The notes: a model not told the origin generated them from the letters alone. A DNA stretch of 64,000 bases from Haladaptatus pallidirubidus (GCF_020700235.1 NZ_CP085304.1:124001-188000); one strand, 5' to 3'. Positions 8,264-17,566 are shown, counted from the stretch's first letter. Numbers and translations: made by a program.

Positions 8264-9320
8264 CTTTCTCCCCCGTGATGTACCCGCTGTGCTCGTGGGA
8301 CCCGACCGGCACCTCTTCGCCACGTTTGGTCTGGCGACGATCGAGCTGGGCGATCGAGATATCTGCTGGCGGCAGGTGCACAATTGGGGCGATCTCGAGT
8401 GACGTGAGCAGCATCTTTTCCCCGGACCACTCCCGGCGGGCCATCGTTTCGGCGAGCGTATTCGGCGAACTACTTGGCTCGACGATGAACGCCTGCTCGG
8501 TCTTTGAGTTGTAGTAGCTCGCGAAGGAGGCACCAACCGCCTCAGCATGGTGCTTGACTGCTTTCTTGTCGTCACCGACCGAGAGGTGGCGAATCATCAC
8601 ATCAAACGCCTTCTCTTTCGCACGTCGATCGAGGACGTTTCCGATCTCTGTGGCATCGGCTGTTTCTTTCTCGCGCTTGGTTTCGGCGAGGTTGTGAATC
8701 GTGTAGACACCGTTCAAATGGTAGTAGAGTTCGGTGAGATTCGTCGTCAGAAGCCGTCCTGTCTGCCAATTCCGCGTCGTCGGGCGAAACATGACTTGGA
8801 TGACACTCCGTACTGACTCTCGACCGGTCGCACCGCCTGCTTTCACGGCATCATCCACGATATCGCCGAGGACAGTCTCGTATGGGTCGTCTTCGCGGAA
8901 GCCTTCGAGGTCGCGGCGACGTATTGGCCACCATCGGTGCTTTCGGAGCGTCCACTCACCACCGGCGACGTAATCCCCCTCATCGATGTGTATGAGGTCG
9001 GCCTCTTCCCTCCGAACGTCCGAATCAGGATACTTGTGCCGAAGTCGGGTGAGGAACCAGTGGAAATCGTCGCTGCACGGCAGGTAGCGGAAGCTGATCT
9101 GCTCACCGTCGTAGACGATCTCGGCTGCACGGGGCACGCTTCGCTTCCCACTCAGATCTGAGTGGGAGGGATGGACGGATTCGAACCACTCGATCGCAGT
9201 GTCTATCCCGCCGTCGTCTTTGAACGGCCGAACGCGAATGAGCTCATCACTAGCTTGGTTGTTGGACTCTATACCGAGTTGTGCGGCACTGTACTCGGCT
9301 GACCGACTCAAGCGACTCAT
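8256..9320 (-). CDS. Partner protein of the coupling ATPase, unknown domain
   Basis: 354 residues, ATG at 9320 overlapping the upstream stop by 4 bp. Soluble, mixed alpha/beta; visible stretches include IRVRPFKDDGGIDTAIEWFESVHP, FHWFLTRLRHKYPDSDV and LLTSLEIAPIVHLPPADISI. No catalytic motif. It resembles proteins that precede HerA/TraG-type ATPases in haloarchaeal transfer clusters, where they look like the detached N-terminal domain of the ATPase. I infer it docks the coupling ATPase to the channel or membrane. Confidence 0.55.
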   Translation of the reverse strand: MSRLSRSAEYSAAQLGIESNNQASDELIRVRPFKDDGGIDTAIEWFESVHPSHSDLSGKRSVPRAAEIVYDGEQISFRYLPCSDDFHWFLTRLRHKYPDSDVRREEADLIHIDEGDYVAGGEWTLRKHRWWPIRRRDLEGFREDDPYETVLGDIVDDAVKAGGATGRESVRSVIQVMFRPTTRNWQTGRLLTTNLTELYYHLNGVYTIHNLAETKREKETADATEIGNVLDRRAKEKAFDVMIRHLSVGDDKKAVKHHAEAVGASFASYYNSKTEQAFIVEPSSSPNTLAETMARREWSGEKMLLTSLEIAPIVHLPPADISIAQLDRRQTKRGEEVPVGSHEHSGYITGEKDV

Positions 9321-9577
9321 CGGCCTGCCCCCGGAATGAGTTTTGAGGCTCCGATTAGCACACCGATGATCGCGAGATACGACGCGACGATGTCACCGAG
9401 TAGCGCGCTGAGTTCTGGTGCTGAGTAGCCCAGGAACGCCGGCACGAATCTGTTCGTGAAGAAGACCGCGAACAGCCGCTCGGCGAGGAACGTTGAGAAC
9501 TGCTGGATGAGTGGGACACTCGCGAGTGTATGAAACGCGGCCACTACCATCTCGACAGCCTGGAATAGGAGGTTCAT
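9317..9577 (-). CDS. Small membrane protein in transfer operon
   Basis: 86 residues with two hydrophobic stretches, ~5-25 and ~47-80 (SALLGDIVASYLAIIGVLIGASKL). Both ends overlap neighbours by 4 bp, so it is translated as part of the operon. Position between the VirB4-like and coupling genes suggests a small inner-membrane channel part. Family not recognised. Confidence 0.6.
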   Translation of the reverse strand: MNLLFQAVEMVVAAFHTLASVPLIQQFSTFLAERLFAVFFTNRFVPAFLGYSAPELSALLGDIVASYLAIIGVLIGASKLIPGAGR

Positions 9578-12486
9578 TCCCGCTCACCTCCGTCAACCGC
9601 CATTACCGAACGCTTTGCCGTCGTCTCACTCTCCGACTCATCACTGGTTTGCTGCCCATCATCGAAGCGATCGCCAAGCTGGCGCTGTAAGTACTCATGC
9701 CAGTTGCCGTGGTCACTTGGTTCGTAATCGACGATCGAGAACTCGACCGGATTTACATCCATGCTCATCTCAACCCGTTGCGGGTAGCACTCCCGCGTTC
9801 CATCCTCGTCTACAGCAAGTAGCATTTCCGAATACCCACGGTCCTTGTCGCCCGGCAGAGCACTGTTGACGAAGGTTGCTTCCTCGGCGTTGAGCCCGAT
9901 TTCACTCCCGAACTCGGGGGTCATATCGTCCAAGTGATGAAAGCACATCATCGAGGAGTTGTTGAAGATGACCTCTGCCTGCGATTTGAGCGCACTCGTC
10001 CCCTCGTCGTCTTTCGCGTAGAACTCGCTGATTGACTGGGTGCTAAAGAGCAGCGAGAGGTTATAATGCCGGGAGTGGCGTACAACCTGCTCAAGGAACG
10101 TCAGGTTGTCCGCGTGCTTAGTGAGATACTGCGCTTCGTCAATCAGAATCATCGTCGGGTCGTCGCTTTCTTTGGCCATCTCGTAGACCGACGTGAGGAG
10201 CAACCCGAGCATCAGCCCCGTTTCGCCTTTCCCTTCCTTGAGTTGCAGATCGAGGTAGAAACTCCCGCCATCGGCGTTCAAGTCGAAGCCAGTTTCCTTT
10301 GTGAAGTGCCGATAGCGCGTGCGGAACGCTTCAATGTCCTCGGAGAGCACCCGTTCGGCCGCTTCGCGCGTTCGCAGTGGGACGTCCGTTTCACTCAAAT
10401 CAGCGTCGAGGAGGTCCCCCATCTGGTGAATCTCGGGGTTGTCACCCACCCCAGCAATGTGAGCGATCTCCTGAATCACGTCGCGAAGCGTTGGTGAGTC
10501 GTTGCCGTGCGTGCTCGGATCCTTCGTGATTCCCTTCTCGTTATAGGCACGGCGTCCGGCTTTCTCCCAGACGTTCTTTTTCTCCGCTTCGAGTTCTCGG
10601 TCTTCGAGGTCGTAGAATATCTCGACGAAACTCATGAAGCGCTCCATCGCCTCACTGAACGGCGTCGTACGTCCCACGACCGATAGCTTCTCCTCGGGTG
10701 TCTCTTTGATTTCGAGTGGATTGAGGCCCGTCTCACCGCCCACGACGATCTGCTCAGCATCGAAGAGCTTCGACGGGCCTGCAAGCCCTTCGAGTGGGTC
10801 GATGAGCACGACGTTCATCTCGGGGTTGCGTTCTTTGAGTTGGGTGAGGATCTTCTTCGATGTCGTCGATTTCCCGCTTCCGATCTTGCCGAACACCATC
10901 ATATTGTAGCCCATTCCCCGAAGGTACGGATCGACAATCGTGGGCTCGTCCCGATCGTGATGGATGCCGACCTCAATTCCCGATGGCTCGTAGATGTTGT
11001 TCGACGTGTAGGGCATCTGCTTTGCCAACGCCCGTCCAAGCATCGGCGTGGCCTTATTCATCGAATCGTAGACGAGCGGTGCAGCCGAGTGGGTCATCTC
11101 CTCCTGCTGGAAGTGGGCAGGCACGACCTCGCACCGAGCGGGTTGCTCTTTGAAGCGCTGTTTCATCGTCTTCGCCGCATCGAGCAGCTGCTCTTCGGAG
11201 TTGGCGCGAAGGCTCACGTACGTCGATGTCATGAACAGCCCCGACCCAGACTCAGTCAGGGAATCCTCGATGTCAGAAGCTGCTTGCCACTTGCGATAGG
11301 CTGACTCGGCTCCCCAGTGGCCTTCTTGCTCTTTCTTCTCGTAGTCGCTCCTGTGTTTGATCTTGTTTTTCTGGGACTGTTGCCGGGCATCGGATTTTGA
11401 GATCCCAAGCGCATGGGTTGAGAGCGTAATATGCACGCCGGGTGTGTTCAACACGTCACGAAACATGCCAATATCAGGGTTCTCCGGCCAATTCTCGACC
11501 CACATTCCAAGGACGTAGGTCTCCTCGTCTAGGACAAGATAGCGCTGATCATCATATCGAACCGACTCGGGAGCGAGAAATGACCGATAGTTCTCGGCGA
11601 GTGGATCGCTGTCCTTTGTCTGCACATCAACCTCGTAATCTGCATCTACATCGGCATTCCCGCCCACAACCGGCGAGTCATGGATCAGTGCCCGAATCGT
11701 CTCATCGGGAATCGTGGCTGCATTGTCCGCTCGGTAGTAGGAGCGAAGCAACCGTGTGAACTCGACAAGTGAGATCGGCGTCCCGGTGATACCATCGACG
11801 CTTCCGAGTGCCTGAACGACGCTGTCAACTCGCTTGTTTAGCCGAGCAGTTAAGTCCGTACGGAGCTGCTCGAGGTCATCGCCGTAGTTGTTCATCCGAC
11901 GGGCCTTGATCTGATCGCCGATGAGCGGGAGGTTCGTTGCACTCCCGAACAATCCAGCAGCATCGTCCCACGATTCGGAGAGTTCGACCGGCATGACCTT
12001 CACGAGGATGTAATGCTCGCGAACAAGCACACTCTCGTGGTCGTCGTCGATAATCTCCACTCGTTCATCGAGCAGGCGACGTTGCAGGCGATCCATTCCC
12101 GTGAGGTCTTTTCCGTCAGGCCGTTCAGCCGCCATTTCGTGATAATCCTCGCGATAGCTCTGCTTATCGAGTGAGCGAAGCGTGCTGTACTGCTCAATCT
12201 CGAAATCGACGGTTGTTGAGAGGGCTTCATCCAGCTGCTTGATGCGGTCTTCCCACTGGGATGCCGTTTTCGTACTCATGTTCGCTGGGTCGACGCGGAT
12301 CGCGGCAACAACTGAACGGTCTGCCAATTCCACGGCGTTGTGTGCCGGAAGTGGTCGGTTCACGGGAACCCACTCTTGGGTGGATTGGCCGCTGGTACTC
12401 GTCACGAATCGACGGACGAGAGGGACTGTTTGGAAGAGTTTCTGTGCGGTCGGATGCTCGTTTGCGGGTTGGGCGTTCTGACTCAT
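9574..12486 (-). CDS. VirB4/TraC-like conjugation ATPase
   Basis: 970 residues. The N-terminal ~500 residues match the CagE/TrbE/VirB-type region; the P-loop ATPase has Walker A GKIGSGKSTT at ~533-542 and Walker B TMILIDEAQYL at ~778-788, followed by VRHSRHYNLSLLFSTQS (sensor region). VirB4 proteins power type IV secretion and pilus assembly and are the most reliable marker of such systems. It lies 42 bp downstream of the VirB3-like gene, the usual VirB3-VirB4 order, and overlaps the next gene by 4 bp. The start MSQNAQPANE is the only sensible one. Confidence 0.85.
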   Translation of the reverse strand: MSQNAQPANEHPTAQKLFQTVPLVRRFVTSTSGQSTQEWVPVNRPLPAHNAVELADRSVVAAIRVDPANMSTKTASQWEDRIKQLDEALSTTVDFEIEQYSTLRSLDKQSYREDYHEMAAERPDGKDLTGMDRLQRRLLDERVEIIDDDHESVLVREHYILVKVMPVELSESWDDAAGLFGSATNLPLIGDQIKARRMNNYGDDLEQLRTDLTARLNKRVDSVVQALGSVDGITGTPISLVEFTRLLRSYYRADNAATIPDETIRALIHDSPVVGGNADVDADYEVDVQTKDSDPLAENYRSFLAPESVRYDDQRYLVLDEETYVLGMWVENWPENPDIGMFRDVLNTPGVHITLSTHALGISKSDARQQSQKNKIKHRSDYEKKEQEGHWGAESAYRKWQAASDIEDSLTESGSGLFMTSTYVSLRANSEEQLLDAAKTMKQRFKEQPARCEVVPAHFQQEEMTHSAAPLVYDSMNKATPMLGRALAKQMPYTSNNIYEPSGIEVGIHHDRDEPTIVDPYLRGMGYNMMVFGKIGSGKSTTSKKILTQLKERNPEMNVVLIDPLEGLAGPSKLFDAEQIVVGGETGLNPLEIKETPEEKLSVVGRTTPFSEAMERFMSFVEIFYDLEDRELEAEKKNVWEKAGRRAYNEKGITKDPSTHGNDSPTLRDVIQEIAHIAGVGDNPEIHQMGDLLDADLSETDVPLRTREAAERVLSEDIEAFRTRYRHFTKETGFDLNADGGSFYLDLQLKEGKGETGLMLGLLLTSVYEMAKESDDPTMILIDEAQYLTKHADNLTFLEQVVRHSRHYNLSLLFSTQSISEFYAKDDEGTSALKSQAEVIFNNSSMMCFHHLDDMTPEFGSEIGLNAEEATFVNSALPGDKDRGYSEMLLAVDEDGTRECYPQRVEMSMDVNPVEFSIVDYEPSDHGNWHEYLQRQLGDRFDDGQQTSDESESETTAKRSVMAVDGGERE

Positions 12487-12528
12487 TGGTTTGGGTTTTG
12501 GATGTTAGTTAGCGGTCGATACTGTGGG

Positions 12529-12837
12529 TTAGCGGCGGTTCTGACGGGAATGGAGCTTCACCGATTGCCGGGTGAGCCATTTTGTCCGTTGAGCGACGAA
12601 CTCACCTGCTGTGAGGTACGCCGGTTCGACAGCGAGCACAACTCCTGCACCCGCCAACGCGACGAGTGTTAGGAGAATGCCCGCGATTTGGAGCCGCTTC
12701 GGGAGGAATGGCGTGAGGACCAAGATCCCGAGTGCCGGGTAGATGGCACGAACGAGTTCGTTCATGTCCCACCGGCCGAAGACGTCCCGTCCGCTGGCCA
12801 TTTGATCGAGGACTTCTGCTCCAGGTGAATCTGGCAT
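12529..12837 (-). CDS. VirB3/PrgI-like small membrane protein
   Basis: 102 residues from the ATG at 12837 (MPDSPGAEVLDQM); a longer frame to 12918 has an atypical N-terminus. Two adjacent membrane helices at ~28-65 (LVRAIYPALGILVLTPF and IAGILLTLVALAGAGVVLAV) and a basic C-terminal tail match the VirB3/PrgI layout, as does its position right before the VirB4-like ATPase. It would sit in the membrane and anchor the ATPase. The assignment rests on topology and order, not on sequence identity. Confidence 0.6.
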   Translation of the reverse strand: MPDSPGAEVLDQMASGRDVFGRWDMNELVRAIYPALGILVLTPFLPKRLQIAGILLTLVALAGAGVVLAVEPAYLTAGEFVAQRTKWLTRQSVKLHSRQNRR

Positions 12838-12954
12838 ATGTGATCTAGGTGTGTAGTGGATCACCGCAGCACAGTGCCGCTCAAGAACGACACTGCTTGA
12901 CTGCGAGTGGGAGGACAAGTCCCGTCCTCCGTGGTTGAAAGTCGGTACTGGCTG

Positions 12955-14352
12955 TCAGTCATCGGTATAGCCCTTCCTTCCGGACAACCGCCATCCGCCT
13001 TCGTTCCGACGCTTTCGCATACTTTCGTTCGGACGTGAGGGCGCCATTTCGGGCTGTGATCCCTGCCGTGTTACGGGCGATTTTCTTGGTTCAGGTGAGG
13101 AATCGTCTGTGCCGCCATCTGACCGAATGGCTCGGAGATTTTGGCGTCGATTGTGGAGCCAATTGGTGGTGGATTCTTTGCGCTCTTTGGCACGCTCGTA
13201 GGATTTCTCCATACCCTCTTTCGTAGGACGACTGTTCCCGGCCGCTTTGCTCATCTTCCCTGCATAGCGCCGCGTTGCGATCGACGTCCAACCGAGGATC
13301 GCGATCGACAGGATCGCACCCCCGAGAAAGCCCATTCCGACGAGCATGTCGCCGAGGACTCCAAATCCGAAATCGAAGTCAATAATCAACCCAAGTCGGA
13401 GAAGGAAGGCCGCCGGGAAGACGAGGATGAGCAGCGTGAGATAGTGCCACGCCAATCGGGCGAAGAACCCACGTATCCACTCAGCCGGTGCTGTGAGCGC
13501 CATGATCACCAGAATGGGCATGCACACCTGATAGAGGATGAGCAATGCGTGGCGCGTACCGAACATGATCGCCAAGGCAAATATCTCGGAGAGACTCGCG
13601 CCTTGGGTCAAGATGATAGTGAGTATCCCTCCAGAGGCGAGCTTGGCCAATCCATTCAACGTCGTAGCCATCTCTGCTCCACTTGGGGCGAGTGTGGTTG
13701 CAAAGGCATTGTTCAGCCGGGCGATTGCTGTCCCAATCTGCCACCAGAGGCCGATGAACATCCCGCCAGCTGTCGTCTTAATCAGCAAGTCACCTCCATC
13801 AAGATCTCGTCCAATACCGGGTGCGGTGACCTTGATCGCAGAAAACCAGTGATTCAACACCAGCAGGACCATCGAGGTCGAGCCAACGAATGGAACGTAA
13901 AGCTGCCAGAAGATGTCGTTCCAATTGGGGTTCTGGTTCTCAACCGGATAGCCGAGGATACCGAGATAGCCATCATTTGTCGGGAATGGCGTTCCGACGA
14001 TAAAGCCGGTAAAGGCGTTGATGAATTCCTCGATTGCCGTCGTGATTTGCTCAACAAGCCACGTGCCAGCGAGGAAATTGACCGCGATTTTCGCGGTCTC
14101 TCTCGGCCCCGGAATATCAGGCATGAACCCACCGAAGCCACCACTCCCGGACGAGCCACTGCCCGGCGCATGCGAGCCGTTGGCTAGCGTCGTTGTTGTC
14201 GAATTATTGGCTGCAGATCCGTTGGGCGGAGTAGCTTGAAACATCGGGTGCGACGAGTGGGGGGTGGCGGCGGTCGCCGAGGTAATCAGCATCGGAATGA
14301 GGAGGATGATGGCGAGACTGACAACCAACACTCGTCGGGTGTTGGCGTGCAT
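12955..14352 (-). CDS. VirB6/TrbL-like polytopic membrane protein
   Basis: 465 residues. I chose the ATG at 14352 (MHANTRRVLVV) because a GGAGG sequence lies five bases before it; an upstream ATG at 14370 would put that site inside the gene. A signal peptide (VVSLAIILLIPMLITSATAATPH) is followed by a Ser/Gly/Asn-rich exported stretch, then roughly six membrane helices between ~150 and ~370, and a basic, Arg/Ser-rich cytoplasmic tail of ~100 residues. This layout fits VirB6/TrbL channel proteins. It lies directly downstream of the pilin-like gene. Confidence 0.65.
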   Translation of the reverse strand: MHANTRRVLVVSLAIILLIPMLITSATAATPHSSHPMFQATPPNGSAANNSTTTTLANGSHAPGSGSSGSGGFGGFMPDIPGPRETAKIAVNFLAGTWLVEQITTAIEEFINAFTGFIVGTPFPTNDGYLGILGYPVENQNPNWNDIFWQLYVPFVGSTSMVLLVLNHWFSAIKVTAPGIGRDLDGGDLLIKTTAGGMFIGLWWQIGTAIARLNNAFATTLAPSGAEMATTLNGLAKLASGGILTIILTQGASLSEIFALAIMFGTRHALLILYQVCMPILVIMALTAPAEWIRGFFARLAWHYLTLLILVFPAAFLLRLGLIIDFDFGFGVLGDMLVGMGFLGGAILSIAILGWTSIATRRYAGKMSKAAGNSRPTKEGMEKSYERAKERKESTTNWLHNRRQNLRAIRSDGGTDDSSPEPRKSPVTRQGSQPEMAPSRPNESMRKRRNEGGWRLSGRKGYTDD

Positions 14353-14362
14353 GCATTCCTCC

Positions 14363-14893
14363 TTAGACACCGGGCAGACAGCTGGTATCGACCGGGAAGG
14401 CCATCCAGCCCATCATAATGCCAAGCATCGAGAGACCAACGAGAGCGCTGATGAAGCCCTTGTGGCCTCTCATCTGCATCTGCTTGAACGTGCCTTGTTT
14501 CCCGCTCGACATCGTGAGTGCCTGGCCGCCCCCACCGATGAGTTGGCTCAGTGCGTACGCGCCAACGAGGAACGTCCCGCCAGCGGTGAGAAAGAACGGG
14601 AGTGCTTGACCAATGAATTCGGATTGATTGCAGACGTTCACGCTTCCACTCGATTGGGCGGCGACACGACCGATAACGAGGCCTGATGTGAGCGCGACAC
14701 TGTATGCCTTTGGAATCGCTGTTGCAACCGTCTCGTCCGTGACGCCGATTGCTCGACCGGCACGCACGGCCATCGTGTCTACCAACTCTACACCAGCGTC
14801 AACCGTCCCTGCAATCGTCTGTGAAACGGAGTCACTAGATGCTGTTTCTGATGCGCCTCTATCGCTCTGCTCGTGGTTTCTTGAGGGAACCAT
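14363..14893 (-). CDS. Putative pilin/VirB2-like membrane protein, first gene of operon
   Basis: 176 residues. A soluble N-terminal ~60 residues precede hydrophobic segments at ~63-80 (AYSVALTSGLVIGRVAAQ), ~96-117 (ALPFFLTAGGTFLVGAYALSQL) and ~148-166 (ALVGLSMLGIMMGWMAF). Two closely spaced helices with a short basic loop recall VirB2 pilins, and gene order supports a role in the channel or pilus, but I see no direct family match. Its stop lies 10 bp before the next start. The promoter region holds an AT-rich box (TTTATTTCTATTT, ~14907-14925) and the inverted repeat at 14928-14973. Confidence 0.5.
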   Translation of the reverse strand: MVPSRNHEQSDRGASETASSDSVSQTIAGTVDAGVELVDTMAVRAGRAIGVTDETVATAIPKAYSVALTSGLVIGRVAAQSSGSVNVCNQSEFIGQALPFFLTAGGTFLVGAYALSQLIGGGGQALTMSSGKQGTFKQMQMRGHKGFISALVGLSMLGIMMGWMAFPVDTSCLPGV

Positions 14894-14927
14894 ATTCCAT
14901 CCTACTCAACTAGAAATAGAAATAAAT

Positions 14928-14973
14928 AGTTTACGGACGGTAGTGTCTTTTCGTATTTGACTGTCCGTAAACT
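14928..14973. promoter_or_regulatory. Operator-like perfect inverted repeat between divergent genes
   Basis: AGTTTACGGAC (14928-14938) and GTCCGTAAACT (14963-14973) are exact reverse complements with a 24-bp spacer. The pair lies between the first transfer gene (start 14893) and the divergent winged-helix gene (start 15005). The likely reader is that winged-helix protein, controlling both directions. The right arm is preceded by bases making GACTGTCC, the same core as the motif array at 4063-4510. Confidence 0.7.
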
Positions 14974-15004
14974 ACAAAAGGGCAATGACAGACAACACTT
15001 ACGT

Positions 15005-15262
15005 ATGATACGCTACGAATTGCAGCCGATGGTTCGACTAAAGGATGTTGACAAGCAAATACTCGACCTGTTTCACGAGGGAGACCGAACGCAATCATAT
15101 CTGGTCGACGAAACAGGCTATACGCGGCAATACATCCATCAGCGATTAGAAGTGCTGGAAGCAGCGGGCTACATCGAAAACATCCACGCCAAATCCGCAC
15201 TGTACCACCTCCTTACTGACCCACGCGAAAACACCGAAGACGACCAAGACACAAACTCATGA
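15005..15262 (+). CDS. phiH1-repressor-like winged-helix regulator
   Basis: 85 residues from the ATG at 15005; a second ATG at 15029 is possible. The sequence KQILDLFHEGDRTQSYLVDETGYTRQYIHQRLEVLEAAGYIENIHAKSALYHLL is a compact winged helix like the small repressors of haloarchaeal viruses and plasmids. It faces the transfer operon across an 11-bp inverted repeat, so it probably represses that operon and itself. Its stop overlaps the next start (ATGA). Confidence 0.75.
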   Translation: MIRYELQPMVRLKDVDKQILDLFHEGDRTQSYLVDETGYTRQYIHQRLEVLEAAGYIENIHAKSALYHLLTDPRENTEDDQDTNS

Positions 15263-15429
15263 CTGCCCTCAAAACCACATTCATTGATGCGATCAAGCAC
15301 AGTCGAAAAGTACGCTTCTGGGGCGCAATTCTCCTGGCGCTCCTTGTTTGCTATGTATTTGGTATCAAGGGAATCGGATCATTCATCATCATCCTTGGTA
15401 CTGCTGCGGTCGCAAACTGGAGGGCGTAA
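15259..15429 (+). CDS. 56-residue membrane protein
   Basis: Starts in the ATGA overlap with the regulator. Basic N-terminus (MTALKTTFIDAIKHSRKVRF), then two hydrophobic segments (WGAILLALLVCYVFGI and IGSFIIILGTAAVA). No family recognised. Translational coupling to the regulator suggests an element-maintenance job such as entry exclusion or a small toxin/immunity protein; this is a guess from position. Confidence 0.55.
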   Translation: MTALKTTFIDAIKHSRKVRFWGAILLALLVCYVFGIKGIGSFIIILGTAAVANWRA

Positions 15430-15431
15430 CG

Positions 15432-15626
15432 ATGGGTACCCTCGGGAGAGGAGTATCTGCAATTCTGTTCGCATTTGGAGCCCCATTCATCGCGTTCGGT
15501 CTCTCCTTCATCGGATTCTGGTACTATCTTTCGATGTACCTTCCCGAAGGCTGGGCAAAACCAGCGGCGTTTCTGATTTCGCTTATTTGTGTCTGGGGTG
15601 TCCTCCGCGATATCAGAAAAATCTGA
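15432..15626 (+). CDS. 64-residue membrane protein
   Basis: Begins two bases after the previous stop (MGTLGRGVSAILFAF). Two membrane segments, ~7-30 and ~43-58 (AAFLISLICVWGVLRDI). Third gene of the regulator operon. Function unknown; see the preceding gene. Confidence 0.55.
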   Translation: MGTLGRGVSAILFAFGAPFIAFGLSFIGFWYYLSMYLPEGWAKPAAFLISLICVWGVLRDIRKI

Positions 15627-15635
15627 TCTCGAGGA

Positions 15636-16989
15636 TCAAACCGGCTCCCCATCAACAGTGATATTCTCCATCACATCGCCCGACCCCCGAAAGAGAATGT
15701 TCTCTGTCGCCTGCCAACCAGGGGTTTGAACCCGTAGATTACGAACCGTAACATTGCTTGCTGCATCATCAACCACGAGTGCTTTCGTCGGCGACTCGTG
15801 GATTGTTATCGAGACGTTCTCAATCAACGCTTTCTGCACCCCATGAAGGATAGTGAGACTCCATCCAGTCGGCTTCTTCTGGATGATCTGGGTATTCTTG
15901 ACCGCACAGGAACCATCATCGATCCGAATGGGACGCTGCTCGTAATAGAACTCGTTTCCGAACGACTGATCGATGATGACCTTACACCCGATGATCTTTG
16001 AGTCCGTCCCGCCAATCCGGATGTTTGAGGCGTGTGAATTGCCTGCAATGCAGTTTATCACTTCGACGGTACCGTCTCCTGTGCCGGGATGGCCACCAAT
16101 CACGTAGATCCCATTGTCGGGCCATCCACCACAGATAACCCGTTCTAAGCGGAGCTTCCCCTGCGTGCGTGGATGCATCGTAATCCCCGATGTCGCCCAC
16201 GATCGACCGGCATACGGCCCACCGTCGTAGGTATCTCGCGTGTTGATCGTTTTCTGGTAGGTGAGTCCACCATGTCGAATATCGATATTTTGGGCCCGAA
16301 CGAACGCATTCTCAGTCGCTGGATTCAGTCGAAATGGTCCCTGGCATCCCAGTGAGTGCATCCCGACTTGCCGGATGTTCTGAATCACCGATGTCCCGGC
16401 TGTGTGATGATTCAGAATTTGCATCCCTTCGTTCTCCCCGCGCCAATCAGCTGTGAACCCACCGAACACGAACTTGCCCTGATGTGGCGTATCAGGCACT
16501 CCGATTTTGAAATGCTGAGCAGGGCCGTGATACTCGCCCTTGGTGACATCGAATCCCTCGATCGCGTCCACACGTCCGTGCGTGAGGACCGCGTTCTGTC
16601 CGATGATCCCGAGATTACGGAGTCCAACGTGGCGATGGTTCGTATTGAGCTTATACCGACCAGGTGGAAAGTAAACGAGTGTATCGTTGTCGATCACACG
16701 GTCGAGGACATCATCAATCGCTTGCTTTCCACTGTTGTCTGCGCCTTTCTTTACGATGTTGACTCGGTGTTTGAACTGGTCGGCGTACTTTGTCGGATCG
16801 AGTCCTGACGGCATGCCACTTGTTGAATTCGTGCTATTGGTGCTGTTCGATCCAGTATCAACAGCTCCGATTCCACTGCCGTACACACCCGGACAGTGAC
16901 GCAAGACCGAGACTAGCGGTTGTCGCGAGAAACGCCCGTCGACTGTGCGATTCGTGATCATCTGTGTCAGCGGTTAGTGGTGGTATCAT
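15636..16989 (-). pseudogene. Tat-exported beta-helix lipoprotein, frameshifted at the lipobox
   Basis: The main frame (from 16883 down) encodes ~415 residues of right-handed parallel beta-helix type: KKGADNSGKQAIDDVLDRVIDNDTLVYFPPGRYKL (pectate-lyase-like start), then repeated short strands such as NIRIGGTDSKIIGCKVI. A different frame upstream, from the ATG at 16989, reads a full Tat lipoprotein signal: SRRAFLATTASLGLASLSGC. The two frames meet at 16884, where one extra base follows the lipobox Cys codon. The gene was therefore a surface lipoprotein, perhaps for polysaccharide or cell contact; now it is broken or mis-assembled. An ATG at 16961 in the mature frame would lack a sensible signal. 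Convergent with the small membrane gene at 15432. Confidence 0.75.
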
Positions 16990-17194
16990 AGAGGGATCAC
17001 TCGCGTTTTAGTGCAGGCGTTGTTTCTAGAATACGGTATTACACAACACTAGATAAGTTTTACGTACGTTACTAAATGGATTGAAGTGAGTTTTTTAATT
17101 CAGATGTATTTGTTAGCATTATATGCTAACGAGAAGGTTGAAGAAAGAGTGCGAGGCAGGAAGAGCTAAAAACGCTGTCAGACCGGACGACGAG

Positions 17195-17431
17195 TTAGCG
17201 AGTCGTACCAGGAACGAGATCCCAGACTTTCTCAGTCGCCACGTACTCACCGTCCTGCTCTTCGATGTATCCTTCATCAAGGGCCTCGGCTATTGAATCA
17301 TCAATATCGCCGTCAAAGCGACCATGTTGGGTTGCAGTCACACCAATGTGGTCGCAATCAATTGTCGCACGGTTTTGCCCGCCCGTATTATGCTCGATTA
17401 TCCGAGCGACGATTGCGGCATTCTCGCTCAT
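17195..17431 (-). CDS. 78-residue hypothetical protein
   Basis: MSENAAIVARIIEHNTGG to LVPGTTR. The pattern (helix, Cys/His-containing middle, helix IDDSIAEALDEGYIEEQDGEYVATEKVW) looks like a small winged-helix-type domain whose last part resembles a wing. Acidic, codon use like neighbours. No family named. Confidence 0.5.
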   Translation of the reverse strand: MSENAAIVARIIEHNTGGQNRATIDCDHIGVTATQHGRFDGDIDDSIAEALDEGYIEEQDGEYVATEKVWDLVPGTTR

Positions 17432-17566
17432 GTCAAGTGATCGTGTCTGAACGGCGTTAAATCGGTGGGGGATCTTGGTTAGTATATTATACTAACCTGC
17501 AAACGATTGCCTGTAGGCACACACTCCCGATTGACACAATCACCACTTCGATTGGAGGGCACAGGA

